In this document: positions 49,504 to 58,082 of the stretch, piece after piece
Position numbering within the stretch: position 1 is the stretch's first letter
How the letters are laid out: each line of letters opens with the position of its first letter
Assembly: GCA_002840095.1 (NCBI GenBank)
Contig: PGZL01000003.1
Location: 157,250-221,249, forward strand
Source: Gammaproteobacteria bacterium HGW-Gammaproteobacteria-1
GTDB taxonomy: Bacteria > Pseudomonadota > Gammaproteobacteria > Thiohalomonadales > Thiohalomonadaceae
Direction of reading: 5' to 3'
DNA: 64,000 bases
Notes under the pieces: model-generated
Databases searched by the model: none
What the model saw: only the letters and a program-made list of their open reading frames with translations
What the model was told of the DNA's origin: nothing
Translations under genes and position numbers: made by a program

Positions 49504-51371
49504 CAGTAGAAGCGTCCGGTCTGGTAGCGCTGGGCCATGGCGGTCTGCAACGCGCTGATGGCGGAGAAGGCGTCCTTGAGGTGGTTGCGTTCCAGCGTGC
49601 TCAGCTCTTCCGGCGTGACGTAATTGTCCGGTTTTTCCCCCGCCTTGATCTGTTGCGCCTGATGGCGCGCGCGCAGCGTGCCGATGAATTCGAAGGCGTC
49701 CTCCAGATTGTCCGCGCCTTCCTGGCTGAGGGAGTGGGCATCGGCCGCGGCCTTGAGCCGTTCCACGGTATTGATCTCGGGGATGCCGGCGGTGAGGGCG
49801 TAGATGCGCGCCAGGTTGATCACCGGCAGGATGCCGCGCAGTTTCAGATCGAAGCTGTTGGCGTGGTCGCCGTCGCTGATCAGCACGAAGTTGCGGAAGA
49901 AGCCCAGCGGCGGCCGCGTGGTCAGCGCATTGGTCGCCATGTAGGCGAGGAAGATCTTGTTGTCCCGCGCCTGATGCAGCACTTCGGCATGCAGGCGCGC
50001 AAACAGCATTTCGTCGCCATGGATGGCGCGCATGTCGAAGAAGTTGGTGGCCAGCATGGCCGCCTTGCGATCGACGCGCATGATCCAGTCGTCGAAGTAC
50101 TTGCGCCAGGTCTGCCACGGCTGGCGCCACAGCGGATTGCTCGCCATGATGCCGCCCGGACAGTTGTAATAGCCGCAGGCATTGAGGCCGTCGGTGACAA
50201 ACTGGGCCAGCTGCTCGAAGTAGTAGGCGTGCAGATGCGGCTGGTAGTCGTCGGACAGGATCAGGGCGTTGTCCTGATCGGAGTGCACGGTCTGCTCGCG
50301 CCGCCCCTGCGAACCGCCGGCGACCCACACATAGGACACCGGCGCCGGGCCGAATTGCGTTTCGGCCAGTTCGATCAGGCGCCGGGTGATGGCATCGGTG
50401 ACGGCGGAGATGGCCTGGCCCAGCTGGTAGGCGCTGGCCCCGGCGGCGATCAGCTGCACCTGCAGTTCCGGCAGTTCGGCGCTGGCCTGCACCAGTTCCG
50501 ATACCGACTGGCACTTGCGCACGCTGCCGACGGAATAGATGGCGTTGGCGCTCTGGTAGCGGATCAGGTCGGTGGTCGACACCACGCCCAGCACGCCGTC
50601 GCGGCCCACCACCGGCAGGTGATGGATGTTGTAGCGCGTCATGCTGATCAGGGCCTCGAAGGCCGGCGTGTCCGGTGTCACCTTGTGCAGGTTGCGCGTC
50701 ATGATCTCGCTCACCGGCTGGGTGCAGGAGATGCCGTTGGCGATGCAGCGCGAGCGCAGGTCGCGATCGGTGATGATGCCCACCAGCAGGCGGTCGTCGG
50801 TGATGAGCAGTGCCGATACCCGTTCGCGGGTCATCAGCTGCGCCGCTTCCTGGATGGTGGTGTCGGGCGGTGCGGTCACCGGGCTGCGCCCGGTGAGGGC
50901 GCTGATCTCCACCGTCATCAGGTTGCCGCCGGCGCGGGGCGAGTCCTGCTGGATCTCGCGCGCACGGCGCAGGCGCGTACTGATGGATTGGGTGAAGTAG
51001 TCGTTGAATTCCTGGTCGGCGTCGCGCAGGGCTTGCAGGCGGTCGCACGGCAACAGGTAGAACAGGCTGTCCTCGACGGCGGCGCCGATGAGGTTGCGCG
51101 CAGGATCGTGGGGCAGGCAGGCGGAGGAATAGACGTCGCCCTCGCCGAACTTGGCGATCAGCTCGTCGCCGGTGTTGCGCAATTCGACGGCGCCCTTGCG
51201 CACGATGTAAAGACAGGCGCACTCGGCGTCCTGCGGGGGAAACGGGGTGCCGCGGCGCAGGTAGCGGATGGTCAGCTCTTTGGGCAGGCGATCGAGCGCT
51301 TCGTCAGTGAGCTGATCGAAGGGCGGATGACTCGCCAGAAACTCGCGGATTTCAATCAGCTCTACATCCAT
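49503..51371 (-). CDS. Signal-transduction protein: cNMP-binding, two CBS, DUF294 nucleotidyltransferase-like
   Basis: 622 residues from ATG 51371 (MDVELIEIREF); upstream codons of the frame belong to the intergenic terminator region. Order: cyclic-nucleotide-binding fold (~12-130), CBS pair (~160-280), DUF294 GlnD-like nucleotidyltransferase domain (~330-450, GGSQGRREQTVHSDQDNA), DUF294 C-terminal domain (~480-610). CBS pairs sense adenylates, and the GSxGRxEQ-DxDN motif could uridylylate or adenylylate a partner. It is a paralogue of the protein at 53691-55595, with the symporter genes between the two. Confidence 0.92.
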   Translation of the reverse strand: MDVELIEIREFLASHPPFDQLTDEALDRLPKELTIRYLRRGTPFPPQDAECACLYIVRKGAVELRNTGDELIAKFGEGDVYSSACLPHDPARNLIGAAVEDSLFYLLPCDRLQALRDADQEFNDYFTQSISTRLRRAREIQQDSPRAGGNLMTVEISALTGRSPVTAPPDTTIQEAAQLMTRERVSALLITDDRLLVGIITDRDLRSRCIANGISCTQPVSEIMTRNLHKVTPDTPAFEALISMTRYNIHHLPVVGRDGVLGVVSTTDLIRYQSANAIYSVGSVRKCQSVSELVQASAELPELQVQLIAAGASAYQLGQAISAVTDAITRRLIELAETQFGPAPVSYVWVAGGSQGRREQTVHSDQDNALILSDDYQPHLHAYYFEQLAQFVTDGLNACGYYNCPGGIMASNPLWRQPWQTWRKYFDDWIMRVDRKAAMLATNFFDMRAIHGDEMLFARLHAEVLHQARDNKIFLAYMATNALTTRPPLGFFRNFVLISDGDHANSFDLKLRGILPVINLARIYALTAGIPEINTVERLKAAADAHSLSQEGADNLEDAFEFIGTLRARHQAQQIKAGEKPDNYVTPEELSTLERNHLKDAFSAISALQTAMAQRYQTGRFY

Positions 51372-51452
51372 ACGGTGCTCACTTGCCGTAATGGCCCGGT
51401 TCGGACCGGCCGTTGCACGAGGGCGTGTGCCGGTACGAGAAATTCGTTGGGT

Positions 51453-51484
51453 AAAAAACCAATGGGCGTATCTCACGCCCATGG
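51453..51484 (-). terminator. Intrinsic terminator of the symporter transcript
   Basis: On the minus strand: stem CCATGGGCGT / ACGCCCATTGG (one bulge) with loop GAGAT, followed by TTTTTT at 51453-51458. About 70 bp after the symporter stop. Confidence 0.85.
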
Positions 51485-51505
51485 TCTGTATCCCTTGTTG
51501 CCGTG

Positions 51506-51531
51506 CCGCCGCCCTGCGGGCAGGGCGGCGG
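51506..51531. other. G/C-rich hairpin after the symporter stop
   Basis: CCGCCGCCCTGC / GCAGGGCGGCGG, an almost loopless 12-bp inverted repeat between the symporter stop and the terminator at 51453-51484. It may protect the 3' end of the symporter mRNA. Confidence 0.6.
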
Positions 51532-51556
51532 TCGACAAGGCTTCTACTGTTACAGC

Positions 51557-53335
51557 TTAGTGACCGGTGGCAGTACCGGCACCGCGGGGGATACGAATAT
51601 CCTCCACCATGTGCTGGATGTGCTCCGGCGTCGGCGCGGTCATCTTCGACACCACCACGGCGGCGATGAAGTTCAGCAGCGCGCCCACGGCACCGAAGGA
51701 GCCCGGGGAGATGCCGAACATCCAGTTGGCAGCGGTATCGGGCAGGTTGTTGGTGCCGGGGATGAAGAACCAGCCCTTGTATACGAAGATGTATACAACG
51801 GTGGAGACCAGGCCCACCAGCATGCCGGCGACGGCGCCCTGACGGTTCATGCTCTTCATGAAGATGCCCATCATCAGCACCGGGAACAGCGAGGCAGCCG
51901 CGATACCGAAGGCCAGGGCCACCACCTGCGCGGCGAAGCCGGGCGGATGCAGGCCGAGGTAACCGGCAACGAGGATGGCGCCGGCCATGGCGATGCGCGA
52001 GGCCATCAGCTCGTTCTTCTCGCTGATGTCCTTCACGAACACGCCCTTCAGCAGGTCGTGGGACACGGCGGAGGAGATGGCCAGCAGCAGGCCGGCGGCG
52101 GTGGACAGCGCGGCGGCCAGGCCACCGGCGGCGACCAGGGCGATCACCCAGTTCGGCAGGTTGGCGATTTCCGGATTGGCCAGCACCATGATGTCACGGT
52201 CGACCTTGACCATTTCGTTACCCTTCCAGCCGAAGCCTTCGGCCTTGGCGGCGAATTCCTTGTTGCCATCGTTGTAGTACTGGATGCGGCCGTCGCCGTT
52301 CTTGTCCTCGAACTTCAGCAGACCGGTGGTTTCCCAGTTCTTGAACCACTGCGGACGGTCCTCGTACTTGAGGTTGCCTTCCGGTGCACCGACCTCGGCC
52401 ACCTGGATGGTGTTGGTCAGGTTGAAGCGGGCCATGGCGCCGACGGCGGGAGCGGTGGTGTACAGAATGGCAATGAACACCAGGGCCCAGCCGGCGGAGG
52501 CGCGGGCATCACGCACCTTCGGCACGGTGAAGAAGCGGACGATGACGTGCGGCAGGCCGGCGGTACCGATCATCAGCGACAGGGTGAGCAGCGCCATGTT
52601 CAGCGAGCCGGTCTGGTTGACGTAGGTGCCGAAGCCGAGGTCGGTGATGGTCTGGTCCAGCTTGGTCAGCATGTGCATGCTGGAGCCGTCAGCCATGGTG
52701 GAACCCAGGCCCAGCTGCGGCAGCGGATTGCCGGTCAGCTGCAGGGAGATGAAGATCGCCGGGATGGTGTAGGCGAAGATCAGCACCACGTACTGGGCAA
52801 TCTGGGTGTAGGTGATGCCCTTCATGCCGCCCAGCACCGCGTACAGGAACACGGTAGCCATGCCGATGAACAGGCCGGCGTCGTAGGAGATCTCCAGGAA
52901 GCGGGAGAACGCCACGCCGACACCCTTCATCTGGCCGATTACATAGGTGATGGAGGCGACGATCAGGCAGATGACGGCGACGATGCGCGCGGTCTGCGAG
53001 TAGTAGCGATCACCGATGAACTCGGGCACCGTGAACTTGCCGAACTTGCGCAGGTACGGAGCCAGCAGCATGGCCAGCAGCACGTAGCCGCCGGTCCAGC
53101 CCATCAGGTAGGCGGAGGCGCCATAGCCGTTGAAGGCGATGAGGCCGGCCATGGAGATGAAGGAGGCTGCGGACATCCAGTCGGCGCCGGTGGCCATGCC
53201 GTTGGCGATGGGATGCACGCCGCCGCCGGCGATGTAGAACTCCTTGGTGCTGGAGGCACGGGCCCAGAAGGCGATACCGATGTAGACGGCGAAGGTAAAG
53301 CCGACTACCAGGTAGGTCATAGTTTTCAGATCCAT
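51557..53335 (-). CDS. Sodium:solute symporter, acetate-permease type (VC_2705/ActP-like)
   Basis: 592 residues with about 13 TM helices. SSS family; the subfamily that is always paired with a DUF4212 small subunit. GGGVHPIANGMATGADWMSAAS near residue 35 and GGMKGITYTQIAQY are family marks. A ~70-residue hydrophilic insert (~330-390, FEDKNGDGRIQYYNDGNKEF) looks like a loop with an EF-hand-like DxNxDGR stretch. Neighbouring acs suggests acetate or another short monocarboxylate as substrate; this is inference from context. Confidence 0.93.
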   Translation of the reverse strand: MDLKTMTYLVVGFTFAVYIGIAFWARASSTKEFYIAGGGVHPIANGMATGADWMSAASFISMAGLIAFNGYGASAYLMGWTGGYVLLAMLLAPYLRKFGKFTVPEFIGDRYYSQTARIVAVICLIVASITYVIGQMKGVGVAFSRFLEISYDAGLFIGMATVFLYAVLGGMKGITYTQIAQYVVLIFAYTIPAIFISLQLTGNPLPQLGLGSTMADGSSMHMLTKLDQTITDLGFGTYVNQTGSLNMALLTLSLMIGTAGLPHVIVRFFTVPKVRDARASAGWALVFIAILYTTAPAVGAMARFNLTNTIQVAEVGAPEGNLKYEDRPQWFKNWETTGLLKFEDKNGDGRIQYYNDGNKEFAAKAEGFGWKGNEMVKVDRDIMVLANPEIANLPNWVIALVAAGGLAAALSTAAGLLLAISSAVSHDLLKGVFVKDISEKNELMASRIAMAGAILVAGYLGLHPPGFAAQVVALAFGIAAASLFPVLMMGIFMKSMNRQGAVAGMLVGLVSTVVYIFVYKGWFFIPGTNNLPDTAANWMFGISPGSFGAVGALLNFIAAVVVSKMTAPTPEHIQHMVEDIRIPRGAGTATGH

Positions 53336-53350
53336 GTAGGAATCCCCCGG

Positions 53351-53611
53351 TTAATCTTCGTGGACGTCGAACTGACGGTCCAGCTTGTTCATGCGCGAGG
53401 CATAGAAAAAGATCAGACCTACGAACACATAGATCGAACCTTGCTGTGCGAACCAGAAGCCGAGCGGATAGCCGCCGAGGCTGATGCTGTTCAGGGGACC
53501 GACGAGCATGATGCTGAGCACATACCCGACGACGAACCAGATAGCCAGGCACAGTAACAGCAGGCGGACATTCGCCTGCCAGTACGCAGCCGCTTTCTCA
53601 TTTAGTGACAT
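53351..53611 (-). CDS. DUF4212 small subunit of the SSS symporter
   Basis: 86 residues, two TM helices (~18-38 and ~55-73), 15 bp upstream of the symporter gene. DUF4212 proteins are known as the small partner of this SSS subfamily, comparable to YjcH beside ActP. The sequence around WFAQQGSIYVFVGLIFFYA is typical. Ribosome site GAGGAGGAAG precedes the ATG. Confidence 0.93.
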   Translation of the reverse strand: MSLNEKAAAYWQANVRLLLLCLAIWFVVGYVLSIMLVGPLNSISLGGYPLGFWFAQQGSIYVFVGLIFFYASRMNKLDRQFDVHED

Positions 53612-53690
53612 TGTTGCTTCCTCCTCGTAGTGACAGAACCACAGTTCTTGGTGCTACACATTGTCGCTCCCGCCTGTGCCGGCGGTTGCT

Positions 53691-55595
53691 TCAAAGCTGG
53701 TACTCCAGGGCGATCTTCGATTGCAGCTTGCGCGCCTGGCGGAATGCCTCTTTCAGGATGCGGCGATCCAGTTCATTCAGGGTGTCCGGATCGACCAGGT
53801 TGGACAGTGTCTGTCCCTGCTCCGACTGGCGGCGATGGACGCGCACGCGCAGCAGCTGGATGAAGTGATAGGACTCGGCCCAGGCTGCGACGTCGTCCGG
53901 GTTCAGCGCCTTGGCGGTGGCGGCCCGTTGCAGCCGCTGCACCGTATTGGTGGCGCCGATGCCGTGGGCCAGGGCGGTGATGCGCGCGGCGTCCACGAAG
54001 GAGGTCAGGCCCTGGGCCTTGAGATCGATGGTGTGCGGGTGCTTGCCGCCGCTGGACACCTTGATGTCGCCGAACAGGCCCAGCGGCGGGCGGTTGCGCA
54101 GGGCGTTCTCGGCCATCTGGCGGCGGAAGCGGCTGTTGGGGGCGACCTGCTTGAGCATCCAGGCGCGCAGTTGCTCCACCGGGGCTTCCTCGCCGTAGAG
54201 CGAGCGGAAGTCGAAGTAGATGGAGGCGTTGAGCAGGTGCTGCGGCGTGCCCTGGTCGATCCAGCGGCCGAAGCGGCTCTTCCATTCCTCCAGGCTCAGG
54301 CAGCACTCGGGATTGCTGGCCATGACGTTGCCCGGGCAGAGGGGGAAGCCGATCACCGCGAGGGCGTCGTTGATGCGTTTGGCGATGGGCAGCAGTTCGG
54401 CGCGCACCTCGTCCGGGTTCCGTCCGGCGGGGGTGCGGAACAGGATGCCGTTGTCCTGGTCGGTCTTCAGGGTCTGCTCGCTGCGCCCTTCGCTGCCGAA
54501 GGCGAGCCAGGTGAAGTCCACCGTGGGCTTGCCGGTCTCGGTGAGCACCAGGGTGATGGCGCGCTGGGTGAGGCTGTCGTTGAGGGTGGTGATGATCTCG
54601 GTGATCTGGTCCACCGAGGCGCCCTGGGCCAGCATCTGTTCCACCAGGCGGTGGACGTTGCCGCCCAGCTGGGCCAGTTGCTCGACGCTTTCGGCGCGGG
54701 CGATGGAACGGGACAGGTTGACCAGGCCGATGCGCTGCAGGGAGAACAGGTCGCGCTCCGACACCACGCCGGCCAGCCGGCCGTTCTGTACCACGCAGAT
54801 GTGGCCGAAACCGTGCTGCGCCATCAGCAGCGCCGCCTGGTAGGCGCGCGCCTCGGGCGGCAGCCACAGCGGGGAGGGCGTCATCAGCTCGCCCATGGGC
54901 GTGTCCGGGCTGCATTGGGGCAGGGCCACCCGCGACAGCACGTCGTGCAGGGTGAACATGCCGGTGGGGGCGCCGGCGGCGTCGGTCACCACGATGCTGC
55001 CGATGTGTTCGCGGTCCATGATGGCCAGGGCCTCGCCCACCGGGGTGGCGGCGGTGCAGCTGACGGGCTCGCGCTGGATCAGGCTGCCCAGCGCCGAACT
55101 GAGCGAGGTGTCCTCGGACACGCGGGTGGCGGAGCTGGCCTGGACGCTGCGCAGGGCATTGTCCAGCAGGCTGGCCAGGCGCCGGGTGCAGAAGTCGTGG
55201 AACACCGGGCTCTGGTTGAACAGCTTGTCGAAATCCTCCCGCTCCAGCTCGAAGCAGAAGGTGTCCTCCACCGCGCGGTTGATGGTGCGTACCGGGCGGC
55301 GCGAGAGCAGGGCGCCGATGGGGAAGCTTTCGCCGGTGACCAGTTCCCAGGCCCCCTCGTCGTCGGGCTCGTCCTTGCCCAGCTCACCGCGGATGCGGCC
55401 CTGCTTGATAATAAAAAAGCGGCTGGCCGGCCCGTCCTCGGGACGGGTGACGGCTTCACCGCGGGCGTAAAAACCGAGTTTGAGGCGCTTGGCCAGATAG
55501 TCCAGGTGGGCCGGCGTCATCTGATCAAAGGGGGCATGACGCCGGAGGAACTCCAGGATGGGCGTCAGGGGCTGATTGTCGGCAATCTGGTTCAA
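53691..55595 (-). CDS. Signal-transduction protein: cNMP-binding, two CBS, DUF294 (paralogue 2), sigma-54-driven
   Basis: 634 residues if started at TTG 55595, which has AGGAA five bases upstream; GTG 55610 is an alternative. A GTG at 55697 also opens the frame but lies upstream of the predicted sigma-54 start site (~55630) and is rejected. Order: cNMP-binding fold (~10-125), CBS pair (~165-285), DUF294 (~340-460, FGSEGRSEQTLKTDQDNG), DUF294 C-terminal domain. The DUF4212 and symporter genes follow after 79 bp without a strong terminator, so the three genes probably form one sigma-54 operon. Probable role: adjusting transport or its regulation to energy state. Confidence 0.88.
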   Translation of the reverse strand: MNQIADNQPLTPILEFLRRHAPFDQMTPAHLDYLAKRLKLGFYARGEAVTRPEDGPASRFFIIKQGRIRGELGKDEPDDEGAWELVTGESFPIGALLSRRPVRTINRAVEDTFCFELEREDFDKLFNQSPVFHDFCTRRLASLLDNALRSVQASSATRVSEDTSLSSALGSLIQREPVSCTAATPVGEALAIMDREHIGSIVVTDAAGAPTGMFTLHDVLSRVALPQCSPDTPMGELMTPSPLWLPPEARAYQAALLMAQHGFGHICVVQNGRLAGVVSERDLFSLQRIGLVNLSRSIARAESVEQLAQLGGNVHRLVEQMLAQGASVDQITEIITTLNDSLTQRAITLVLTETGKPTVDFTWLAFGSEGRSEQTLKTDQDNGILFRTPAGRNPDEVRAELLPIAKRINDALAVIGFPLCPGNVMASNPECCLSLEEWKSRFGRWIDQGTPQHLLNASIYFDFRSLYGEEAPVEQLRAWMLKQVAPNSRFRRQMAENALRNRPPLGLFGDIKVSSGGKHPHTIDLKAQGLTSFVDAARITALAHGIGATNTVQRLQRAATAKALNPDDVAAWAESYHFIQLLRVRVHRRQSEQGQTLSNLVDPDTLNELDRRILKEAFRQARKLQSKIALEYQL

Positions 55596-55641
55596 GTGGA
55601 TTCCTGGCACGCGCGCACGTGAGAATTTTGAGAACCAGATC

Positions 55642-55656
55642 GCAATTCCTGTGCCA
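55642..55656 (-). promoter_or_regulatory. Sigma-54 promoter (TGGCAC-N5-TTGC)
   Basis: On the minus strand TGGCAC (55651-55656) and TTGC (55642-55645) are separated by exactly five bases, matching the -24/-12 consensus in every conserved base. Predicted start about 55630, giving a ~35-base leader before the DUF294 gene. An NtrC-class regulator (CbrB-like) is encoded 3 kb upstream in the same orientation. Confidence 0.82.
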
Positions 55657-55718
55657 TGCGCTGCTCCCTTGTGGATCAAGGGGTTGGCAGATATCACGCG
55701 TGGGGGGTGTGGGTAAGT

Positions 55719-55756
55719 GTTACGGGGTGTAACGGCGGGGTGTTACGGAAGGTAAC
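55719..55756. promoter_or_regulatory. Two GTTAC-N5-GTAAC dyads: candidate enhancer for the sigma-54 promoter
   Basis: GTTACGGGGTGTAAC (55719-55733) and GTTACGGAAGGTAAC (55742-55756), centres 23 bp apart (about two helical turns), roughly 90-125 bp upstream of the predicted sigma-54 start. This is the usual spacing for an NtrC-type activator. The half-site TGTTAC is what I recall for CbrB of Pseudomonas; this should be checked. Confidence 0.65.
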
Positions 55757-55759
55757 AGT

Positions 55760-55840
55760 GAGGCAGTTTCAAGTTACAAGTTACAAGAAAGACCAACAAT
55801 CCTCCTTGCCACTTGCCACTTGCCACTTGCTACTTGTCAC
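55760..55840. repeat. Heptamer inverted-repeat element 7 (CAAGTTA/CCACTTG family)
   Basis: Starts GAGGCAGTT (55760-55768), complement of the AACTGCCTC end of elements 2 and 5. Left arm 55770-55787 (two CAAGTTA units plus CAAG), AAAGA spacer, right arm 55804-55840 (CCACTTG units, last one CTACTTG). The TGA stop of the minus-strand PilZ gene lies at its right edge, inside CAGTGACAAG. Confidence 0.9.
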
Positions 55841-56595
55841 TGATCTTTCCTGACCTTGCGCCGCTCCAGCTCCACCCGGTGGATGTAGCGCAGGATGGCG
55901 GCGTTGCTGCGGGAGTCCATGCGCAGCAGGCGGCAGCCGACCCGGTAGACCGGCTCGCCGCGCACGCTGTCCACCTGGAAGCGGTTGCGGATTTCCAGAT
56001 CGGCGTGGATGACGCCCTCCTCCGGCAGTTCGATGCGGCAGTCCGGCACCACGGTGCCGGCGTCCCAGCCGCATTGCCGTCCTTCCGGCGGCTCGATGAT
56101 GCCGACGCCGCCGACGCTGATGTCGACGATGTGGGCATAGATGGTGCTGCCCTCGGCGTCGGCCATGATGAGGTTGAGGCGGCGGCCGATGGGGGTGTTG
56201 AGGCGGTAGTACTCGCGCCGCTGGATGCGGATGATGGAGGCGGGCAGGGCGATGAAGAAGGCCGGGGCCCCCTGGTAGTTGCCCTGGTGGATTTCCTCGG
56301 AGCTGAACTGGACCCGCACCTGGTGGTGGCGGGTGACGAACAGCACCCGGCGGGCGGCGAGCAGGCGCTGGTTGAGCCCTTCGTCCGGGCCGTAGTCCAG
56401 GATCAGGCGGTTGTTCTCCTCGTCCAGGCGCAGGACCGAGGTGAGAATGAAATCGCGCCCCTCGTTGAAATAGGCGGTGACCAGCTGGGTGGTGCGGGCA
56501 AGGTCGCCCAGGACGCGCAGGATTTCGATCCTGGAGTCCACCCGGAAGCGTTCCATATCGGCAACACCGTTGCCGGGTATCTCGTTGGCGGCCAT
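55837..56595 (-). CDS. YcgR-type PilZ domain protein (c-di-GMP receptor) 1
   Basis: 252 residues. N-terminal YcgR/PilZN domain (~15-110) and C-terminal PilZ domain (~125-245). The c-di-GMP-binding arginine motif is RREYYR near residue 124 and the second motif is DISVGGVG near 162; both intact. YcgR proteins slow flagella or other motors when c-di-GMP binds. No flagellar gene is in the window, so the target is open. A second PilZ gene lies 72 bp upstream. Confidence 0.92.
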   Translation of the reverse strand: MAANEIPGNGVADMERFRVDSRIEILRVLGDLARTTQLVTAYFNEGRDFILTSVLRLDEENNRLILDYGPDEGLNQRLLAARRVLFVTRHHQVRVQFSSEEIHQGNYQGAPAFFIALPASIIRIQRREYYRLNTPIGRRLNLIMADAEGSTIYAHIVDISVGGVGIIEPPEGRQCGWDAGTVVPDCRIELPEEGVIHADLEIRNRFQVDSVRGEPVYRVGCRLLRMDSRSNAAILRYIHRVELERRKVRKDQ

Positions 56596-56667
56596 AGACG
56601 TATCGGGGCTGGATGGAAGGTTACCGAGTGTAGCAGACTCGCCCGGCGGGGAGGGACGGGCGGGAGG

Positions 56668-57429
56668 CTAATCCTTGCTCTTGGCCTTCTGTTCGATCTG
56701 GACGCGGTGGATGTAGCGCTGGATGACGGCGTTCTTGTCCAGGGACAGGCCCGAGAAGGAGCAGCCGAGGCGGCGTACCTGGCTGCCGTCGTTCTGCGCC
56801 TGCATGAAGCTGTTGCGCACCACCAGGTCGAACACCAGGGGGCCGCTGTCCGGCAGGTCGATGCGGCAGCCTTCCAGCACGGTGCCGACTTCGGGGGCGA
56901 AGCGGTTCTTGGGATCGATGAGACCCACGCCGCCGCAGCTGATATCGACGACGTTCAGCGCCAGTTCGTCCTGGTCCAGGCGGGGAATGAGACATTTGAC
57001 CGTGTTCACCAGCGGCATGCTGACGCGGAAGAACTCGCGCCGTTGCTGGCGGAACAGGGTTTCGGGCAGGGAGGCGGCGAGGGCCTGGCGGTCCTGGAAC
57101 TTGGCCCGCTGCAGGATGTTGCAGCCGAACTTGATGCTGATGTTGTCGTGCTTGGTGACGCAGACGGCGCGGCCGTAGTCCAGCAGGCGTTGGTTCAGCT
57201 TTTCGTCGGCGCCGTAATCCAGCACCACCAGGTTGCGTTCGGGCATGACGGCCAGCACCGCGGTCAGGATGTACTCCTTGCCGTGGTTGAAATAGGCCGT
57301 GAGGATGTCCGGCCGCTTGCTGAGGTCGAGCAGGACGTTGCTGATGGCCGTGCGTGACGTGAGCAGGAAGCGATCGTCGTCACTGCCGTCGAACAGCTCA
57401 GTCTTTTTTTCTTCGGCCTCGTCTGCCAT
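56668..57429 (-). CDS. YcgR-type PilZ domain protein (c-di-GMP receptor) 2
   Basis: 253 residues, paralogue of the downstream gene with the same layout: PilZN (~20-120), PilZ (~130-245) with RREFFR and DISCGGVG, both intact. The pair probably arose by tandem duplication. An unusually charged N-terminal tail (MADEAEEKKTELFDGSDDD) precedes the first domain. The 196 bp upstream (57430-57625) holds no gene I can support; its A/T-rich part around 57475-57495 probably contains the promoter. Confidence 0.92.
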   Translation of the reverse strand: MADEAEEKKTELFDGSDDDRFLLTSRTAISNVLLDLSKRPDILTAYFNHGKEYILTAVLAVMPERNLVVLDYGADEKLNQRLLDYGRAVCVTKHDNISIKFGCNILQRAKFQDRQALAASLPETLFRQQRREFFRVSMPLVNTVKCLIPRLDQDELALNVVDISCGGVGLIDPKNRFAPEVGTVLEGCRIDLPDSGPLVFDLVVRNSFMQAQNDGSQVRRLGCSFSGLSLDKNAVIQRYIHRVQIEQKAKSKD

Positions 57430-57625
57430 TTTCGCTAAAGCTTTTCACTCCCCCGGGGCCGCCGTTTACGGCATTTATTATTTGATTATCTAACGGCAGC
57501 CTTGCCGGAAACTTGCGCATTCTACCTGCTATGGGCGTTCTATGCAGACATTGTCTTCGCCCAATCCGGTTCGCCGAGAGGACTCGGCTCCTCCGACAGC
57601 GGCGGCAAGCCTTTCACGGGCAAGC

Positions 57626-58069
57626 TCAGGCAAACAGCCGCTGCCACCAGCGGCGGCGGCTGGCGGTGGGCTGCATCGCCTCCAGCCCGGCCGGAGCGAG
57701 GCGTGACAGCACCCAGCCGGGCAGCGGCGGCGGATTGTTGCCCGACGAGCCGCAGGAGCTGCCCAGGTTGTGCGGGTCGTAGATCTTCACCATGGTCGGC
57801 GCAGCCAGATCGTCGGCATAGACGATGCCGCAGTAATCCTCGTCGTGATCGCGGCGCAGCAGGGCGTCGATTTCGCTGAGAAAGGCGTTGAACTGCGCCT
57901 GGGTCGCCGGCGCGGCGGGCGGCGCCTCACCCACCGCATACACATACCATCCGTCGTCGGCCTGGGCGCGCAACACCTGCCACAGGCGATCCAGATCGTC
58001 CCAGCGCAGCGCGCTGGCGAAGAAGCCGCGGAAGGCGGTCAGATAGGGGGCAGTGTGTTCGGTGGTCAT
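57626..58069 (-). CDS. Uncharacterised conserved-looking protein
   Basis: 147 residues from ATG 58069, no TM or signal peptide. I do not recognise the family. Features: an acidic/aromatic N-terminal half (WDDLDRLWQVLRAQADDGWYVYAVG), a central HDEDYCGIVYADD stretch, then YDPHNLGSSCGSSGNNPPPLPGW with two Cys in a Gly/Ser/Pro-rich loop, and a basic C-terminus. The aromatic-acidic composition and closing loop look like a folded cytoplasmic protein. It stands directly downstream of the CbrB-like regulator, separated by heptamer element 9. Confidence 0.75.
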   Translation of the reverse strand: MTTEHTAPYLTAFRGFFASALRWDDLDRLWQVLRAQADDGWYVYAVGEAPPAAPATQAQFNAFLSEIDALLRRDHDEDYCGIVYADDLAAPTMVKIYDPHNLGSSCGSSGNNPPPLPGWVLSRLAPAGLEAMQPTASRRRWWQRLFA

Positions 58070-58082
58070 GGCAGCTACGCTC

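Noticed and set aside
55596..55697. GTG 55697 as start of the second DUF294 protein.
   Set aside because: It lies upstream of the predicted sigma-54 transcription start, and the extra residues have no counterpart in the paralogue at 49503-51371.
57430..57625. Sigma-28 flagellar promoter before the PilZ pair.
   Set aside because: GCCGTAAA resembles a -10 element, but nothing like TAAAGTTT stands at the right distance.
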